From positions 71,116,501 through 71,180,500 of the forward strand of contig JAZHRO010000003.1 of the NCBI GenBank assembly GCA_037157565.1: 64,000 nucleotides of DNA, in the 5' to 3' direction. A program made the translations under genes and the position numbers. How positions within the stretch are numbered: position 1 is the first letter of the stretch; every line of letters begins with the position of its first letter. This DNA comes from Thalassia testudinum. Lineage: Eukaryota > Streptophyta > Magnoliopsida > Alismatales > Hydrocharitaceae. Positions 23,429 to 35,448 of this stretch are shown here, in pieces. The notes beneath the pieces were generated by a model. That model was not told where the DNA came from. It worked only from the letters and a program-made list of their open reading frames with translations, and ran no database searches.

Positions 23429-25131
23429 TGATTAGCCCATAGTTGTGGGCTATTTAAGTATTTAAGTGCCTAGACATTAGGTTAATTCTGACATTTATTT
23501 AGTATAAATTAAGATGTAAATAGATTAATTCATATTTTTAATTTAATTACATAATCCATGCATTGCATTCATATTTTAAGTGCATTTAGAATTAGCTTAG
23601 AATGACATTCATCTAATTAGTTGACCAATTAGGTACATTATTTTCATTAACATAAAAGTTGAGGGTCTATATATAAATGACCATAATATTTTAATATTAT
23701 TTTATTTATTCTTCTTCTTACAGGAACGGCTGGCTGCTGCTCCAACGCCACCAGCTGCCGTACTGAAGAACTCATTCAAGGAGGAGCAGATATGTTGGAT
23801 CTGGTCAGGCAGCTGATCTCAAATTGGTGCAGGCCAATACAAAAGGAGGAGGGAGGCAACCGAGCTCTGGAGGCCTCCAACACCGACCCACCACTGTGCA
23901 GAGAGATCTCCTCTCTTCCATTCCACACCACCGGCCTCAAACGTGGCGGCGAGTCTCCACCACCGTGGGCTTGTGGTGTGACAGGCCACACCGCCATCCG
24001 AAACTCGTCCGCATTACCGTGAGCACCTTAGCGTGCATCTCCCTCGCCGTCGTCACCAAGAACCACCGCCGCAGCCACTCTGCAATCACCTTCTCAGTCA
24101 CTTAAGACGTCCGAGAAACTTCTCGGACGTCTTAAGCCACGCTCTCACCTTCCTCTTGCAACCACCTCATCGTGATCACCGCCTGCAACCACACCCACAC
24201 AACCACATCTGCCCACTTCACCTCCAGCGCCATCTCCACGCCGCAACAGTCTTCAATCGCACGCCCTCCAGCCTTTGAAGCCCACGAGCACACCACCCTC
24301 CAACAGCGCACGCAACCACCGCCAGCAGAACAGCGCTCACTGCCACAGCGTACGCCCAAGCCGCTAGCACAGGCTGCAGTGCCTTCCCGCTCTCACCGGC
24401 TGCAGTGCACTTCCACGCCCTCCAGCCAGCGTGCGGCAGTCCTCACTGCCAACAATAGTGCCTCCCACCAGCTGCAGCACCTTCCCTACACCCGTACGCC
24501 TGCAGAACTTCACTGCGCACACGCCTCCAGCCGGCACGTAGCAGCAGAGTTGGCAGAACTGCCAACAGGCCACGCGTGCTTCTGCGCCCTCTAGCCAGCG
24601 CATGGCAGTCCTCACCGCCAAGAACAGCGCCTCCCGCTGGCTGCAGCCACCTCCGCCGGAGGTCGTCCGGCTGCCGCGCAACACGCCACCACCATCGTTT
24701 CGAAGCCCTCAGTGTAAGGGACTTCCTCCGATCTTCCTATGTCTGGCCATCCACTCCTTGTAGTGCACGGCCAAGGGGAAGAAATCGCCTATTTTGCTAC
24801 AGTAAAAGGGCCATTAATATTTACATTTTCTGCCATTGCCAACTTTTATTGATATTTTATTGAATTACATTGCAAAAAATATCCTCTAGTTGTTAAAAAT
24901 GGCCATTTCAGCATGTTTTCTTGATATTACCTTAATCTGAAGGCAGATTTGGCTCGATTCTAGTCTAAACTAACTACGAACATACGTTTCTAATTGGTGC
25001 GAACTTAAATACATCATTGCCTCCCTGTGGATACGACCCGCTCTTCTATGAGTTGTTTTAATTGTTGATTAGTCGATTTTTCCACCACATCAAACTACAA
25101 ACGACTTTTAAAGTGAACAATCGACTCGTTA
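23429..25131 (+). mobile_element. Solo LTR K (C/D family) inside A gag
   Basis: A 1703-bp LTR from tgattagccc to gactcgtta (terminal CA mutated to TA). TSDs are ttcac (23424-23428) and gtcac (25132-25136), 4 of 5. It is closely related to the D LTR (60730-62516) and, in reverse, the C LTRs. Subtracting LTR plus one TSD keeps the gag reading frame, which independently supports these ends. TATA-like tatataaat is at 23668-23678. The U5 word is at 25020-25035. Confidence 0.88.
24101..24136. repeat. Perfect 17-bp inverted repeat with paired GACGTC in K
   Basis: Arms 24101-24117 and 24120-24136 with a 2-base loop. Each arm holds agacgtccgag, so two ACGT-core sites face each other. D has a degraded version at 61403-61436. 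Confidence 0.85.
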
Positions 25132-26015
25132 GTCACAATCCCAATTCTTCCAATACCAGGCTTATCCTGAGAAACCTCGTAAGGCCTTCCTTACCGAGTG
25201 TCGCGTCGAGTGACTCGGTAAGTCATGTGGATTTGGCTTCTGCGAGCCAGTATTTTGACATGGAGGACCAAGCCTCCGTGTGCTCGAACGCATATTTACA
25301 TGCGGACATGTCTTCTGGCATGGAAGACGCTTGCGCCCTAGGGAACAACCCATTCTCTGCCACTTATAACCCAGGGTGGTGAAATCATCCAAACTTCGCA
25401 TGGTCCAACAACCCGCAGCGCCAAAACCCAGCAGGTGGACCAATGCGACCATCCACACCCGTCATCCCAAGGGCCCAGTCTAATCGTATGGCGAATCTGC
25501 CATCAGGTCCTTGCGTACCACAAACCGAACAGGCATCAAGTCCTCTTGATAAATTGATGCAAATGATGACGAAAATGTCAAAGCACCTTGAAGAGAACAT
25601 GACCTCTCTTCAGTACCAATTGGCGCAGCAGAATGCTGAGATCAATCAACTAATCATGGCGACTCGATCTCAGGGCACTCTTCTCAGGCAACCTGTTCCA
25701 AACCCGCGAAATTTCATACCCCATGGTCCTCAACCACAGGTACGACCTTCTCAGGGGTAGGTTAATCAAATTTTGTAGGCTCCGAGCATTCCACCAGGAT
25801 TTCAGGCTAATCCCACTGCAGCACTACACTCTTATGTCCCTATTGCAAACCCTCCTCCATTGTATGATCCCACTCGACCCGCATCATCCAATGCTATCAC
25901 TACGAGGAGCGGTAAGCAGACCATCGATCCACCTAAACTTGATCCTGGCCTGTCTTCTTCATCGCCCTCTCATTCGAGATGCTCACCGCATTTGTGAGAG
26001 GACGATACACGCAAA

Positions 26016-27296
26016 TTGGTGCTAGAATTAGTTCCATTCCTTGAGGCTCTACTAAGGGAGCCAAAAGGAAAAAGGAAAGATATGCAAGCCTTTGATAACC
26101 TGCGTAATTTATTCAGGGATGTAAAAATCAAGGTACCCCTGCTCAAGGCGATCAACCACATACCAACTGTCACCCGATTTTTCAAAGAGTACACAACACC
26201 TAGGCGACAGTCAAAGAAAACTAAGAATCCGGTGGTTCTCTCGCCTCATTCGAGTTGTGCTATACTGTCAAACCTACCACTAAAGCAGAAAGATCCAGGC
26301 ACACCATTGATTTCCTGTAGTATCCAAGGCTGCAATTTTAACTGTGCCATGCTTGATCTAGGATTTTCCATAAATCTTATACCAACCATCATGCTTGAAA
26401 AATTTTTCTTGGGAAATCTGAAACCCACCCCTGTCACATTATAGTTGGCAGATCGTTCTGTCAAAATCCCGAAGGGTGTGGTGGAAGACATGGTGGTTAA
26501 GGTCAACATTCGTTGTTTTCCTATTGACTTTTTTATTTTAGATATGGAAGTTCCTAGCTCACTTTCTGATTGTCCGATCATCCTTGGTTAACTTTTCTTA
26601 GCCACAGCCCGTGCCCATATCGACTGCGAGTCAGGCTATATCGAGATTGCCGTTAGATCTGAAAAGATCAAGCTTAACATCCTCAAGGCAGCCAAGAACT
26701 TTAATTGCGATTGTATCGAGGATGACTTATCTGATGAGGACATGGCCGTCAGTGCGTGTACCAGACTAATTGGGACCTATTCTGACTGCTACGGATTACC
26801 TGTAAACACTGATGACTGCCTGACCAAAACATATTGTGATGTTCCCCCATCCCTCTGTTGTCCCGTACCTTCTCCTTGCCAGACTTCTGACGAGGTTTTC
26901 TCTGCTTCCCATACCTTGTGGTCTGAGTCATATCCAGGCTACTCACCGCCAGTCCACACTCTTGAAGACCAGATTGCCCTTTCTTTCCTGCCAAATCAGG
27001 TGGATTTGCAAATCCACACTGGGACCTTGAGCCCATATACTTCTCACTGGGGCTATTCCTTTTTGGATCCTTCTATCCAAGAAGCCCCTCTTCTTGGCCA
27101 ATCTGAGGGCCAATTTCTTCCTGCTAACATGTTCTCCAACCCGCCTGGGACACTCTCATCCCAAGAAACGCCAGACCTTTCACCATCCACTCCTGAACTG
27201 AAAGAGCTTCCTAGTACACCTAAATATGTTTTCTTAGGACCAAATGAAATGCTCCCCGTAATCATCAGTTCAAAATTGATCAAGGAGCAAGAGTGA
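26016..27296 (+). pseudogene. pol: A protease region and linker
   Basis: Same frame as gag. LKQKDPGTPLIS (about 26270) opens the retropepsin-like domain. The active-site segment reads MLDLGFSINLIP (about 26348-26383), where Athila-type proteases usually have DLGAS, so the conserved Ala is Phe here. Later protease blocks (LADRSVKIPKG, then FPIDFFILD and LATARAHIDCESG) follow. A poorly conserved proline- and serine-rich linker (26742-27230) leads to LPSTPKYVFLGPNEMLPVIIS, the conserved start of the RT module. Premature stops: 26442, 26589, 27294. Confidence 0.82.
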
Positions 27297-27395
27297 AAAC
27301 TAGCGAAGGTCCTCATAGAACACAAGGCAGCCATTGGATGGTCTTTATCAGACTTATCTGGCATTAGCCCCTCCTACTGCACTCACCGTATATAT

Positions 27396-30092
27396 ATGGA
27401 GGAGGAGGCTCGACCTTCCTGCGAGATGCAGCGACGTCTCAACCCTAACATGCGGGAGGTCGTTAGGAAGGAAATCATTAAGTGGCTGGATGAAGGTATA
27501 ATCTACCCGATCGGCGACAGCCCCTGGGTGAGTTCGATTCACGTGGTGCCCAAAAAGGCAGGACTCACCATTTGTGTCAATGACAGGGGTGAATCCATCC
27601 CTACCCACACTCATACATCTTGGAGGGTGTGTGTAGATTATAGGAAACTCAATGCTACAACTAAGAAAGATCACTTTTCACTACCTTTCATTGACCAAAT
27701 CCTGGAGCGATTAGCGAGAAATAAATTTTTATATTTCCTAGATGGATTCTCAGTATATAACCAGGTGGAAATTAACCCCCGGGACCAAGAGAAAACCACT
27801 TTTACCTGCCCCTTCCACACCTTTGCATTTAGAAGGATGCCGTTCGGACTTTGCAACGCGCCAGCAACTTTCCAGAGATGTATGCTGGCGATATTCCATG
27901 ACATGGTGGGTGACTTTCTCGAGGTCTTCATGGATGACTTTTCGATCTTTAGACCATCTTTCGATGACTATCTTGCCAACCTGACTCGTATCCCTAGGAG
28001 ATGTATTGAGGTAAACCTCATGCTTTCTTGGGAGAAAAGTCATTTTATGGTACACGAGGGAATTGTTCTCAGGCATATTATCTCTGGTAGGGGTATCAAG
28101 GTTGATAGAGCTAAGCTTGATGTAATTACTGATTTACTTGTTCCTGGCTCTGTCAAACAAATCCGCTCCTTCCTGGGACACGTTGGTTTCTATAGGAGAT
28201 TTATCAAAGATTTCTCCAAGATTTCTCGACCTTTAACTCATCTCCTATCGATCGACCTACCGTTCGATATGGGCCCCGACTGCATACGAGCATTCACGCA
28301 GCTGCGTAATGCTGTCACCAAGGCCCCTATTCTCCAGCCACCTTATTGGTCCCTTGACTTTGAACTCATGTGTGATGCTTCCGACCTTGCAGTCGGAGCC
28401 ATCTTGGGACAAAGACACGATAGACACCCCTTCGTAGTGTACTACGCCAGTAAGACATTGGACGAGGCCCAACGTAATTATACTACCACTGAGAAAGAAC
28501 TACTGGTGGTCATCTTTGGGCTAGAGAAATTTCACTCCTACCTTCTAGGCTCACACGTTATTGTTTTCACTGATCACACGGCCATTCGCCATCTCATGCA
28601 CAAGAAGGATGCCAAGCCTAGACTAATTCGTTGGATCCTTCTGCTCTACGAATTTGACGTTGAGATCCGCGATAAGGCCAGAGCCCAGTATGTTGTGGCT
28701 GATCACCTTTCCAGACTGGACCCTGACCATATTGGACTTACTATGCCAATCAATGAAATTTTTCCTGATGAGCACCTATTGGCAATTAATGTCGCAAGTG
28801 GACCTTTGTATGCCGACATTGCCAATTACCTTGCTTCTGGATCCCTTCAACGTGGCTGGCCTAAAAACCAGCGCGAGTGTCTCATGGCAGAATCAAAGTA
28901 TTATTTCCAGGATAATCCACTTCTCTTTCGGATAGGTGCTAATCAAATCATCCGTCACTGTGTTCCTGACAGCGAATTCCCCAGTGTGCTATCCTTTTGC
29001 CACGATCCGGCCTGCAGAGGCCATTTCTCTAGGAGGAAAACTGTAGCCAAGGTGTTGCATTGCGGTTTCCTTTGGCCCTCCCTTCACCAGGATGCACACA
29101 ATTATGCCAAGCATTGCACTAGGTGCCAGTTGTTAGGGTCAATGTCACGTCGTGACATGATGCCCTTGCAACCCATCCTGGCTGTAGAAATCTTCGACAT
29201 TTGGGGAATTGATTTCATGGGTCCCTTTCCTCCTTCCAACGGCTTTGAATTTATCCTCGTGGCTATTGATTATGTTTCGAAATGGATCGAGGCTATTCCC
29301 ACACACCGTGCTGACCATGTTATATCCACTCGATTTGTCAAAGACCACATCGTTGCGCGCTTTGGGATCCCTCGAGCCATTATCTCGGATTGAGGAAGCC
29401 ACTTTACCCATGCATCTTTCAGGGAACTTCTGAGGAAATACGGAGTCCACCATCGTATTGCATCCTCATATCATCCTCAGATGAACGGCCAGGAAGAGGT
29501 GTCGAATCGGCAAATCAAGCAAATTCTCCAGAAAATGGTTCGGCCTGACCATAAGGATTGGTCCGACAAGCTAATTGACACAATTTTGGCATATCGGACC
29601 GCCTTCAAGGCTCCCCTTGGTATGCCTCCTTATAGAATCATTTACGGGAAGCCTTGTCATTTGCCCGTGGAGTTGGAGCACCGCGCTTATTTTGCGGTTT
29701 GCCAATGTAACCTCGACACAAACCTGTGTGGTCGAGAAAGGAAACTCCAACTCCAGGAGCAGGAAGAGCTCTGTCGTGAAGCCTATGATTCTGCTTTAAC
29801 CTTCAAACAACACACGAAGGCTTTTCACGACAGACGTATTCGGTAGAAAGAATTTGAGCCATCTCAGCAAGTTTGGCTCTATAATGCTTGGCTCAAATTC
29901 TTTCCTGGGAAGCTGAAGTCCAAATGGACTGGTCCTTTCCTAGTCTCAAGACCATTTCCCAATGGGGCCGTTGAGATTGAAGATCCTAAATCTGGGCATA
30001 AATTTACGGTCAACGGGCAGCGTTTCAAACCCTATCTGACTCATGAACCTGCCCCCGTTGGAGAAACTATTGCCCTGCTGGAGGGTAACTAA
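27396..30092 (+). pseudogene. pol: A reverse transcriptase, RNase H and integrase (stops at 29391 and 29844)
   Basis: Best-preserved enzyme frame in the window: 665 open codons, then two more segments in the same frame. Numbering from 27396: RT with [12 protein letters not shown] (43-54), [19 protein letters not shown] (82-100), LDG (115-117), [14 protein letters not shown] (148-161) and the catalytic FMDD (178-181). RNase H has D327 (CDASD), E367 (TEKELL) and D393 (FTDH). Integrase has His536/His543 and C574-C577 zinc ligands, WGIDFMGPF (D606) and ISD (D665). The TGA at 29391 falls directly after that Asp. The third acidic residue lies in NGQEEVSNRQIK (29484 on). No chromodomain. Final stop TAA 30090-30092. 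Confidence 0.92.
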
Positions 30093-31455
30093 TCTATGCC
30101 TCATTCTAAGTCCAGCTGGGGACGTTAAATCCAGCGCTCATTGGGAGGCACCCCAACAACACTCACCATCCACCATCACTTTTCACTTTACTATCACGCT
30201 CACTTCACTTTTTCTTCACCACCAACCATCCTCCCACCCTACCACCCTGCTGAATACCTTGCACCTCAGCTATCGTTACCCGATCTTTCGTCCTTTCTCT
30301 ACCCTACCCTGCATGCATATGAGGACATAGCATCGTTTGGCATGGAGGGGTGGATAGGCATCCTTAGGATATGTGTATTTTAGGGTATCATGTAGTTTCT
30401 ATATATATATATATAAAGTAAATGATGAAAAATGAAAATGGTGTTTAGTAACGATCTGAAGGCTGAAACAAAAAGACAATAAGTGTTTATGGATATTCAA
30501 CCTCTATTTTGAAGACTTTCCAGGCCACAAATGCTTGATTCGCTCAGGCTCGGCTTAATTCACTTGAGCATTGACAAAATAGATTGGAATCTCTCCTAAC
30601 TAAGGACGTATTCTTGTACCTGAGACACCAGTACAGGATCTGTTAGTTTGCTTCTACTTGAGAGCCTAAGTAATCTTCATTCACACTACACATATCAAGA
30701 AAGACCACGGTGAACATAAGATCCAACCCTAGTGTCCATTAAGGAAGGTGGAGTCCTTACTTTTGCGCGCAGGTAGACTTTTTATCCCAGGCTTTAGTCT
30801 TGTGTTTAGGAAAGACTCCACCAAAAAGGAACTCTCCCACAAAAATAAATAAATAAATAAATAAAAAGAAAAGTGTGCACCTCGAAATAATGTTGTAAGA
30901 GATATACTGACACGTGTTTCAAAAAAAAAAAAGATGCAAATAAGTCACTATATCTCACTAATGTCTGTAAAATCGCCCTACAAAAGTTCTTCAGGGCATG
31001 TCACAAATACCCTATTTTCTTTGAACCACAAATGTCAGAAAATGGGAGTTGAGTTTTCCATCATCTTTTTAAGAGTCAATTCGAAGACACAAGCTGAAAC
31101 TGGGACCAACCTTTACTTAAAAATTCGTGAAACCCTGGGCTTGACTCTTAATGTTCATCTGGTCAGTCTTGATCCTTCACTATGCACAAGCCATAACCTC
31201 TTGAGCTCTCTAGTACAGCAAAAAACCTCCTGGGTCCTGGAAATTGTACTTAAGGTTTAAATATGAAGAGTCCTGGTTAGTCAAGAGATGATCTATGTCA
31301 TGTGAGACTTAAAGTACTAGTAGTCTTCTCTACAATTGGTTCTCGCAATATCCAACAATAAACACACCTATGTTGCCTCAGGAGGAAATCTTCAGCTAAA
31401 GATCATTTCTAAATACAATACAAAAAAAAATGTTTCACTAGGGACTAGCAAAAGA
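30093..31455 (+). other. A 3' non-coding region
   Basis: About 1.36 kb between pol and PPT. It contains the internal PPT-like block (30321-30355) and an (aaat)n run at 30845-30865. Envelope-class relatives carry an env-like gene in this place; the frames here (for example 30934-31260) show no signal peptide or family resemblance, so I do not call one. Confidence 0.65.
30321..30355 (+). promoter_or_regulatory. Internal PPT-like block of A
   Basis: gaggacatagcatcgtttgg followed by catggaggggtggat, about 230 bp after the pol stop. Equivalent blocks are in B, C and E. Confidence 0.68.
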
Positions 31456-31469
31456 TAGGCATGGGGGTA
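31456..31469 (+). promoter_or_regulatory. A polypurine tract
   Basis: taggcatgggggta abuts the 3' LTR start tgattgc. The upstream word gactagcaaaagataggcat is identical in B (55041-55060). Confidence 0.8.
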
Positions 31470-34023
31470 TGATTGCACCCCAAAAATACACCTGCAATTG
31501 TGCTATTTTGTGCTATTTCCTAGCATTACCAGTGCATATTAGGGTTCCATAGTCGCATTTGTAAAAATACATGCGTGCATGAATTTAATTGAGAGGGGAG
31601 GAGAGTGAAATAAAATGGCCTTGCAATTAACAAATTCCTCAAGTGCTGCCTTGAAAATTTCCATCTACATTTTTTATTTTTGATTTTTGACTTTCTTCCC
31701 GCGGCTGCATGGCATGGGTGGACTTTCCTCCTCGCGCCATGCTCTGCAGCAGCTCCCCCTGCCAAGCCATACACAAGCCATGCACAGCCAAGGCATGGCT
31801 GTGCATGCTTTCTTCTTCTTTAAAAAGAGAACGGCCCCTCCTTTGCCGGGGAGTCTGGTCCATCAAAAAAAACTCCATAGCATCTTCTTCTTCAGGCTAC
31901 CTCCTCCTCTCTCCCTCCATACACAGGCCCTCCTCCTCTGAGGAGACACTCTGCAGGCAGGAGCACCTCATAGTGGTGCACAACCACCACTGTGAGTCCA
32001 CCACTTCCCAGCTCATTAGAGAGCTGGTGGGCGTGGTGGTAATCTCTGTTTCAACTTTTCAAGCCATTTCAGCCATTGGAGCAGAAGCTTCAAGCTTTGA
32101 AGCTCAAAGCTCCGCATGTAGCAGCAGCAGCAAGGTGGCAGCAGCCGCAGGCCACCGCGTGTCCCTACAGCAGCCGCCTCAGCCCTTTCCGCGCACGCCT
32201 GCAGGAGACCTCGCCCCTCTCCGCTTGCCCTGTCGCGAACCTCTTTGCGCCCGCAACTAACTGGTGCACCCCTTCCACGTGCGTGCCAGCCCGCGCATGC
32301 CAGCCGCAAGCCGCCCGCACTCACAGCACTTACAGCACCCGGTTGCACAGCTCGCCCAGCCACTGTAGCCACTGTTCAAGTGTTTCTGCGGAACACTATG
32401 GCTACAGTGGGGTGACTGGTAAGTTTCTCACTTATCCGGTCACCCGACGCGCCGCTACCGGCCACTGGCTGCGCACGCATCCTGCTCCAGCGCCTGCCTG
32501 CACGTTTGCCAACGCCCACACCAGCTTGCGTCTTCGCTTGCTCCCATCGCCCGTGTGCGCCTGTGTTTGCCTGCTCTAGCCCTTCCGTGCAGCGCTGTGC
32601 GCTGCGGCCCTCTCTCTGCATGCCCACTCCCTCCACCGTGGGCCTCTCTGCATGCATATGCACTTGCGTGCGCGCGTGGACTCCGGACGTCGGGCCTGAA
32701 GCTTCAGACGCCTTAACCATGACAACTCCAGCTCTCTCTCTCTCTCACATCACACTCTCCCTCTCTCTGGAAATACACATTCACACACACACTCACACTC
32801 TCACACACACACACTCTCACCTATACACTATTATATACTTATATATATATACATATATATATTTATATGCGTATATATATGTATATATATATATCTATAT
32901 ACTTATATAAATATAGATATCTACATAAATATTTACATATCTACAGATACTTATATACGCATATATATTTATATACATATATCTTTATATATATATTGTT
33001 ACCTTTATAACTAAGTATAAGTGTAGATACAAATTTATATATATATACATACACTTATACACATATATATATATACAAATATACATACATATATACATAT
33101 ATATCTATATAACTATATATACACATATCTATCTACATATATCTAAATGCATATATTACTATATATATACATACATACATATATATATATAGATCTATAT
33201 AGGTATATATACATACGTATACATATATATATATAAATATACATCTATACATATATCTATCTATACATATATTTACATACCTATACATATTTACATATAT
33301 ACATATATATATTTTCACATTACTTACCAAACGTGGTATCGCTGGAATATCTGCACCAGTTGTTGATATTTCCCGATACACGCGTATAGAAAGCGTGTTC
33401 GTACTCATCTTCCACCAACCATCGTACACTCCATGCGGCACTTTGTCCTGTTGTTTGCGCCTTCCTAGATGACGACCAACTCGACACCGTGCTACACTCC
33501 ATCTCCGCCTCCACCCCCACCCCTTTATACATATATAATATATACCTATATATATATACTATGTTTACTTTATTTCTGTTTAGCTTTCCTGATAGGAAAA
33601 AAATAAAAATTTATATATATAAAAGAGAAAAGATAATCCTTGACTTGCAGGTACTCCATCTTGCGAATAGCAAGACCAGTTTTGAAACCCTGATTTGGCT
33701 TAAAGTCAGGAACCTAATTTTGAGGGTGTGCCTCAAGGACAAGAATTATTAGAAAAAAATCTAAATAGAAAAAAAAACACCAAAAACACAATAAACGAAC
33801 AGAAGAGATTTATTGTAGGACAGGTTTAGAAACTTGACTTCTAACCCCACTTCCCTGAGTTCGACCCTAGGCCTAAAAGTGACCAAGATAAAATCAAGTA
33901 GGCCAAGTTAAATATTTTGTAAAGAGATGGCTAGGCTCGATTCAGGTTAACCACTATACACACTTTGACGATAAAATCACCATATTAACACAACCTAACC
34001 AGGTCTGACCGCCATCCCTTTCA
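31470..34023 (+). repeat. A 3' LTR (2554 bp)
   Basis: Partner of 18309-20953, ending ccctttca before TSD ggatc. Carries the same GC-rich zone (32090-32710) and TA-rich microsatellite block (32735-33310). It shows an extra short insert near 33600-33630 relative to the 5' copy. Confidence 0.9.
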
Positions 34024-34220
34024 GGATCCCATAACCACCCGATAAAACACCCTCCTACCCTTCCACCAACCCTCCATGCCATCATAACCCTAACCACAAA
34101 AAAGTGGCACCAACTCTCCTTCGGCCACACCAAACCTCCACCCTTTCACTTGGTGCCACTTAACATCCACCCTCCATCTAACAGCTACCACCTAAAGACC
34201 CAATGCTAACCTTATGTCCA

Positions 34221-34409
34221 CCTCCATGACAACCCTCCTATAACCAACAAAGAGTTGGCACCAACTCTACTCCACCCATCATTACCACCACCCAATACAT
34301 CCTTCCGCCTCCACGACAACCCTCTTATAACCTAGAAAGAGTTGATGCCAACTCTACCCCACCCATCAAAAGCACCACCCAGTACATCCTTCCACCTCCA
34401 CGCCAACCC
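34221..34409 (+). repeat. 87-bp tandem repeat in G2
   Basis: Units start with cctccatgacaaccctcct at 34221, a near copy at 34308 and a partial third at 34395. Each holds the hairpin-prone word gttggcaccaac or a variant of it. Confidence 0.7.
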
Positions 34410-34507
34410 TAATCCACCATTCATCCAACAACTTCCATATCCTAGCCATCCACAACACCACTCTTCCCCTAACACTAGTCAACACAAACCTCCACCCCTT
34501 CCACTCT

Positions 34508-34516
34508 ATAAAAAGA
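34508..34516 (+). promoter_or_regulatory. TATA box of G2
   Basis: tataaaaag in the context cactctataaaaagaccc, a good plant-type TATA box. It fixes the orientation of the G family. Confidence 0.6.
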
Positions 34517-35448
34517 CCCATAACCACCAGCATTACCTTAACCTTTGGCTACCATTAATCTACCACATTTCCACCTTCATCTTCCACCTATCCCTATTGC
34601 CAAGAGAAGAAGGAGAAGAAGAAAATTAAGGGGACACTCTATCTCCTTGGTGCCCTCCCCTCTTCCCTTCTCTCTTGTGCCCACAACAACCAAAGGACAT
34701 GCTAGGGAGGAGGATGTCGACAAGGAGGTCTTGAAGGTGGTACATGCCCACTCTAGGAGGAATTCTTTTGGGTGGAATTCTTCCACACTTGAAGGAGCAA
34801 GGGCATGCCCATCTAGGGCTTGCCAAGGAGAAAGAAGCATCTATGCAGGAGCACTTCAAGAAGGAGTTGGAAAGACTCTTTTCAAGCCAAAGAGCAGCTG
34901 AGCTTGGAGTAAGGACTCTCTCCTCTTCACCACCATCACCAAGAGGATCCTCTTCTTACTAATTTTTATATTTCATTTTCTAGTAGAAGCATTACTCTAC
35001 AAGCATTCCTATAAAACAAAGTTTCTTTATATACTAAGTTGCCTTTCTAAAATTTTGTTGCATCTTAAGTAATTGTCTTTTCTAGCACTTTTCACTCTCC
35101 CACTCTAATTACCCTACGTCTCCACGTACCTAGGGTGAGATTACAGAGAGGTTACTTTTGTCACATATGTGTTAGTCTTAGCAATTTGGGTGTAGCTTTT
35201 TCTCGCTTACTATTTCGTTGTTGCCCTTTATTTCAAACCTTTGAAAAGAATCTTATTTTTAAAGAAAAATCCCAAAAAGAAAGCTAATTTCCTAATATCA
35301 ACTGAGAATAATTAAAGTGCATTCCTACCTCCCTTGGAATGACCTAATTACTTTCCCAAGTACTCGGAGTTATAAAGTTTAAAAGTGAACGAATTTGCGA
35401 GTTACAACGATAAAAACCCTAATTTTAAATCGTGCTTTTCTCGCATCA

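Larger units (their letters stand above)
22343..25997 (+). pseudogene. gag: A gag (stops; interrupted by solo LTR K)
   Basis: Capsid-type Gag of an Athila element. The start is placed at 22343 because the frame opens there and continues through one stop at 22529. Core Gag motifs follow: SEDPFLYLEDL, MFPLPLRDKASQW, FLKKFFPIGRTNALHRAI, CPHHGLPKWHIAQIF and FENMSENS (22750-23220). K (23429-25131) plus its TSD interrupts the frame; removing 23429-25136 restores it exactly. Then comes YNPGW.NHPNF (about 25365), a glutamine-rich helical part (25540-25670), and TTRSGKQ (25900). Premature stops are at 22529, 23276, 25380, 25758, 25776 and 25995. No zinc knuckle is evident. Confidence 0.88.
18309..34023 (+). 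mobile_element. Element A: autonomous-type Athila retrotransposon, about 15.7 kb
   Basis: Full-length plus-strand element with perfect TSD ggatc (18304-18308 and 34024-34028). 5' LTR 18309-20953, PBS 20955-20972, leader to 22342, gag-pol 22343-30092 in one frame, 3' non-coding region with internal PPT-like block (30321) and PPT (31456-31469), 3' LTR 31470-34023. Solo LTR K lies within gag. The LTR pair shows many substitutions and indels. The gag-pol has 11 premature stops but no frameshift that I can see. It is inactive now. Confidence 0.92.
34029..35448 (+). mobile_element. LTR fragment G2 (same family as G1, 5' truncated)
   Basis: Downstream of A. It has a TATA box at 34508-34516 and then the same post-TATA words as G1. 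It ends in tctcgcatca at 35448, the LTR 3' end. Its U3 start is missing: before A inserted, it was joined directly to F at the ggatc site. No PBS follows, so it is the tail of a solo or 3' LTR. A frame at 34545-34901 is not supported. Confidence 0.7.

Noticed and set aside
30934..31260. A possible env-like gene of element A
   Set aside because: 108 codons, no signal peptide, membrane segment or counterpart in B; probably chance.
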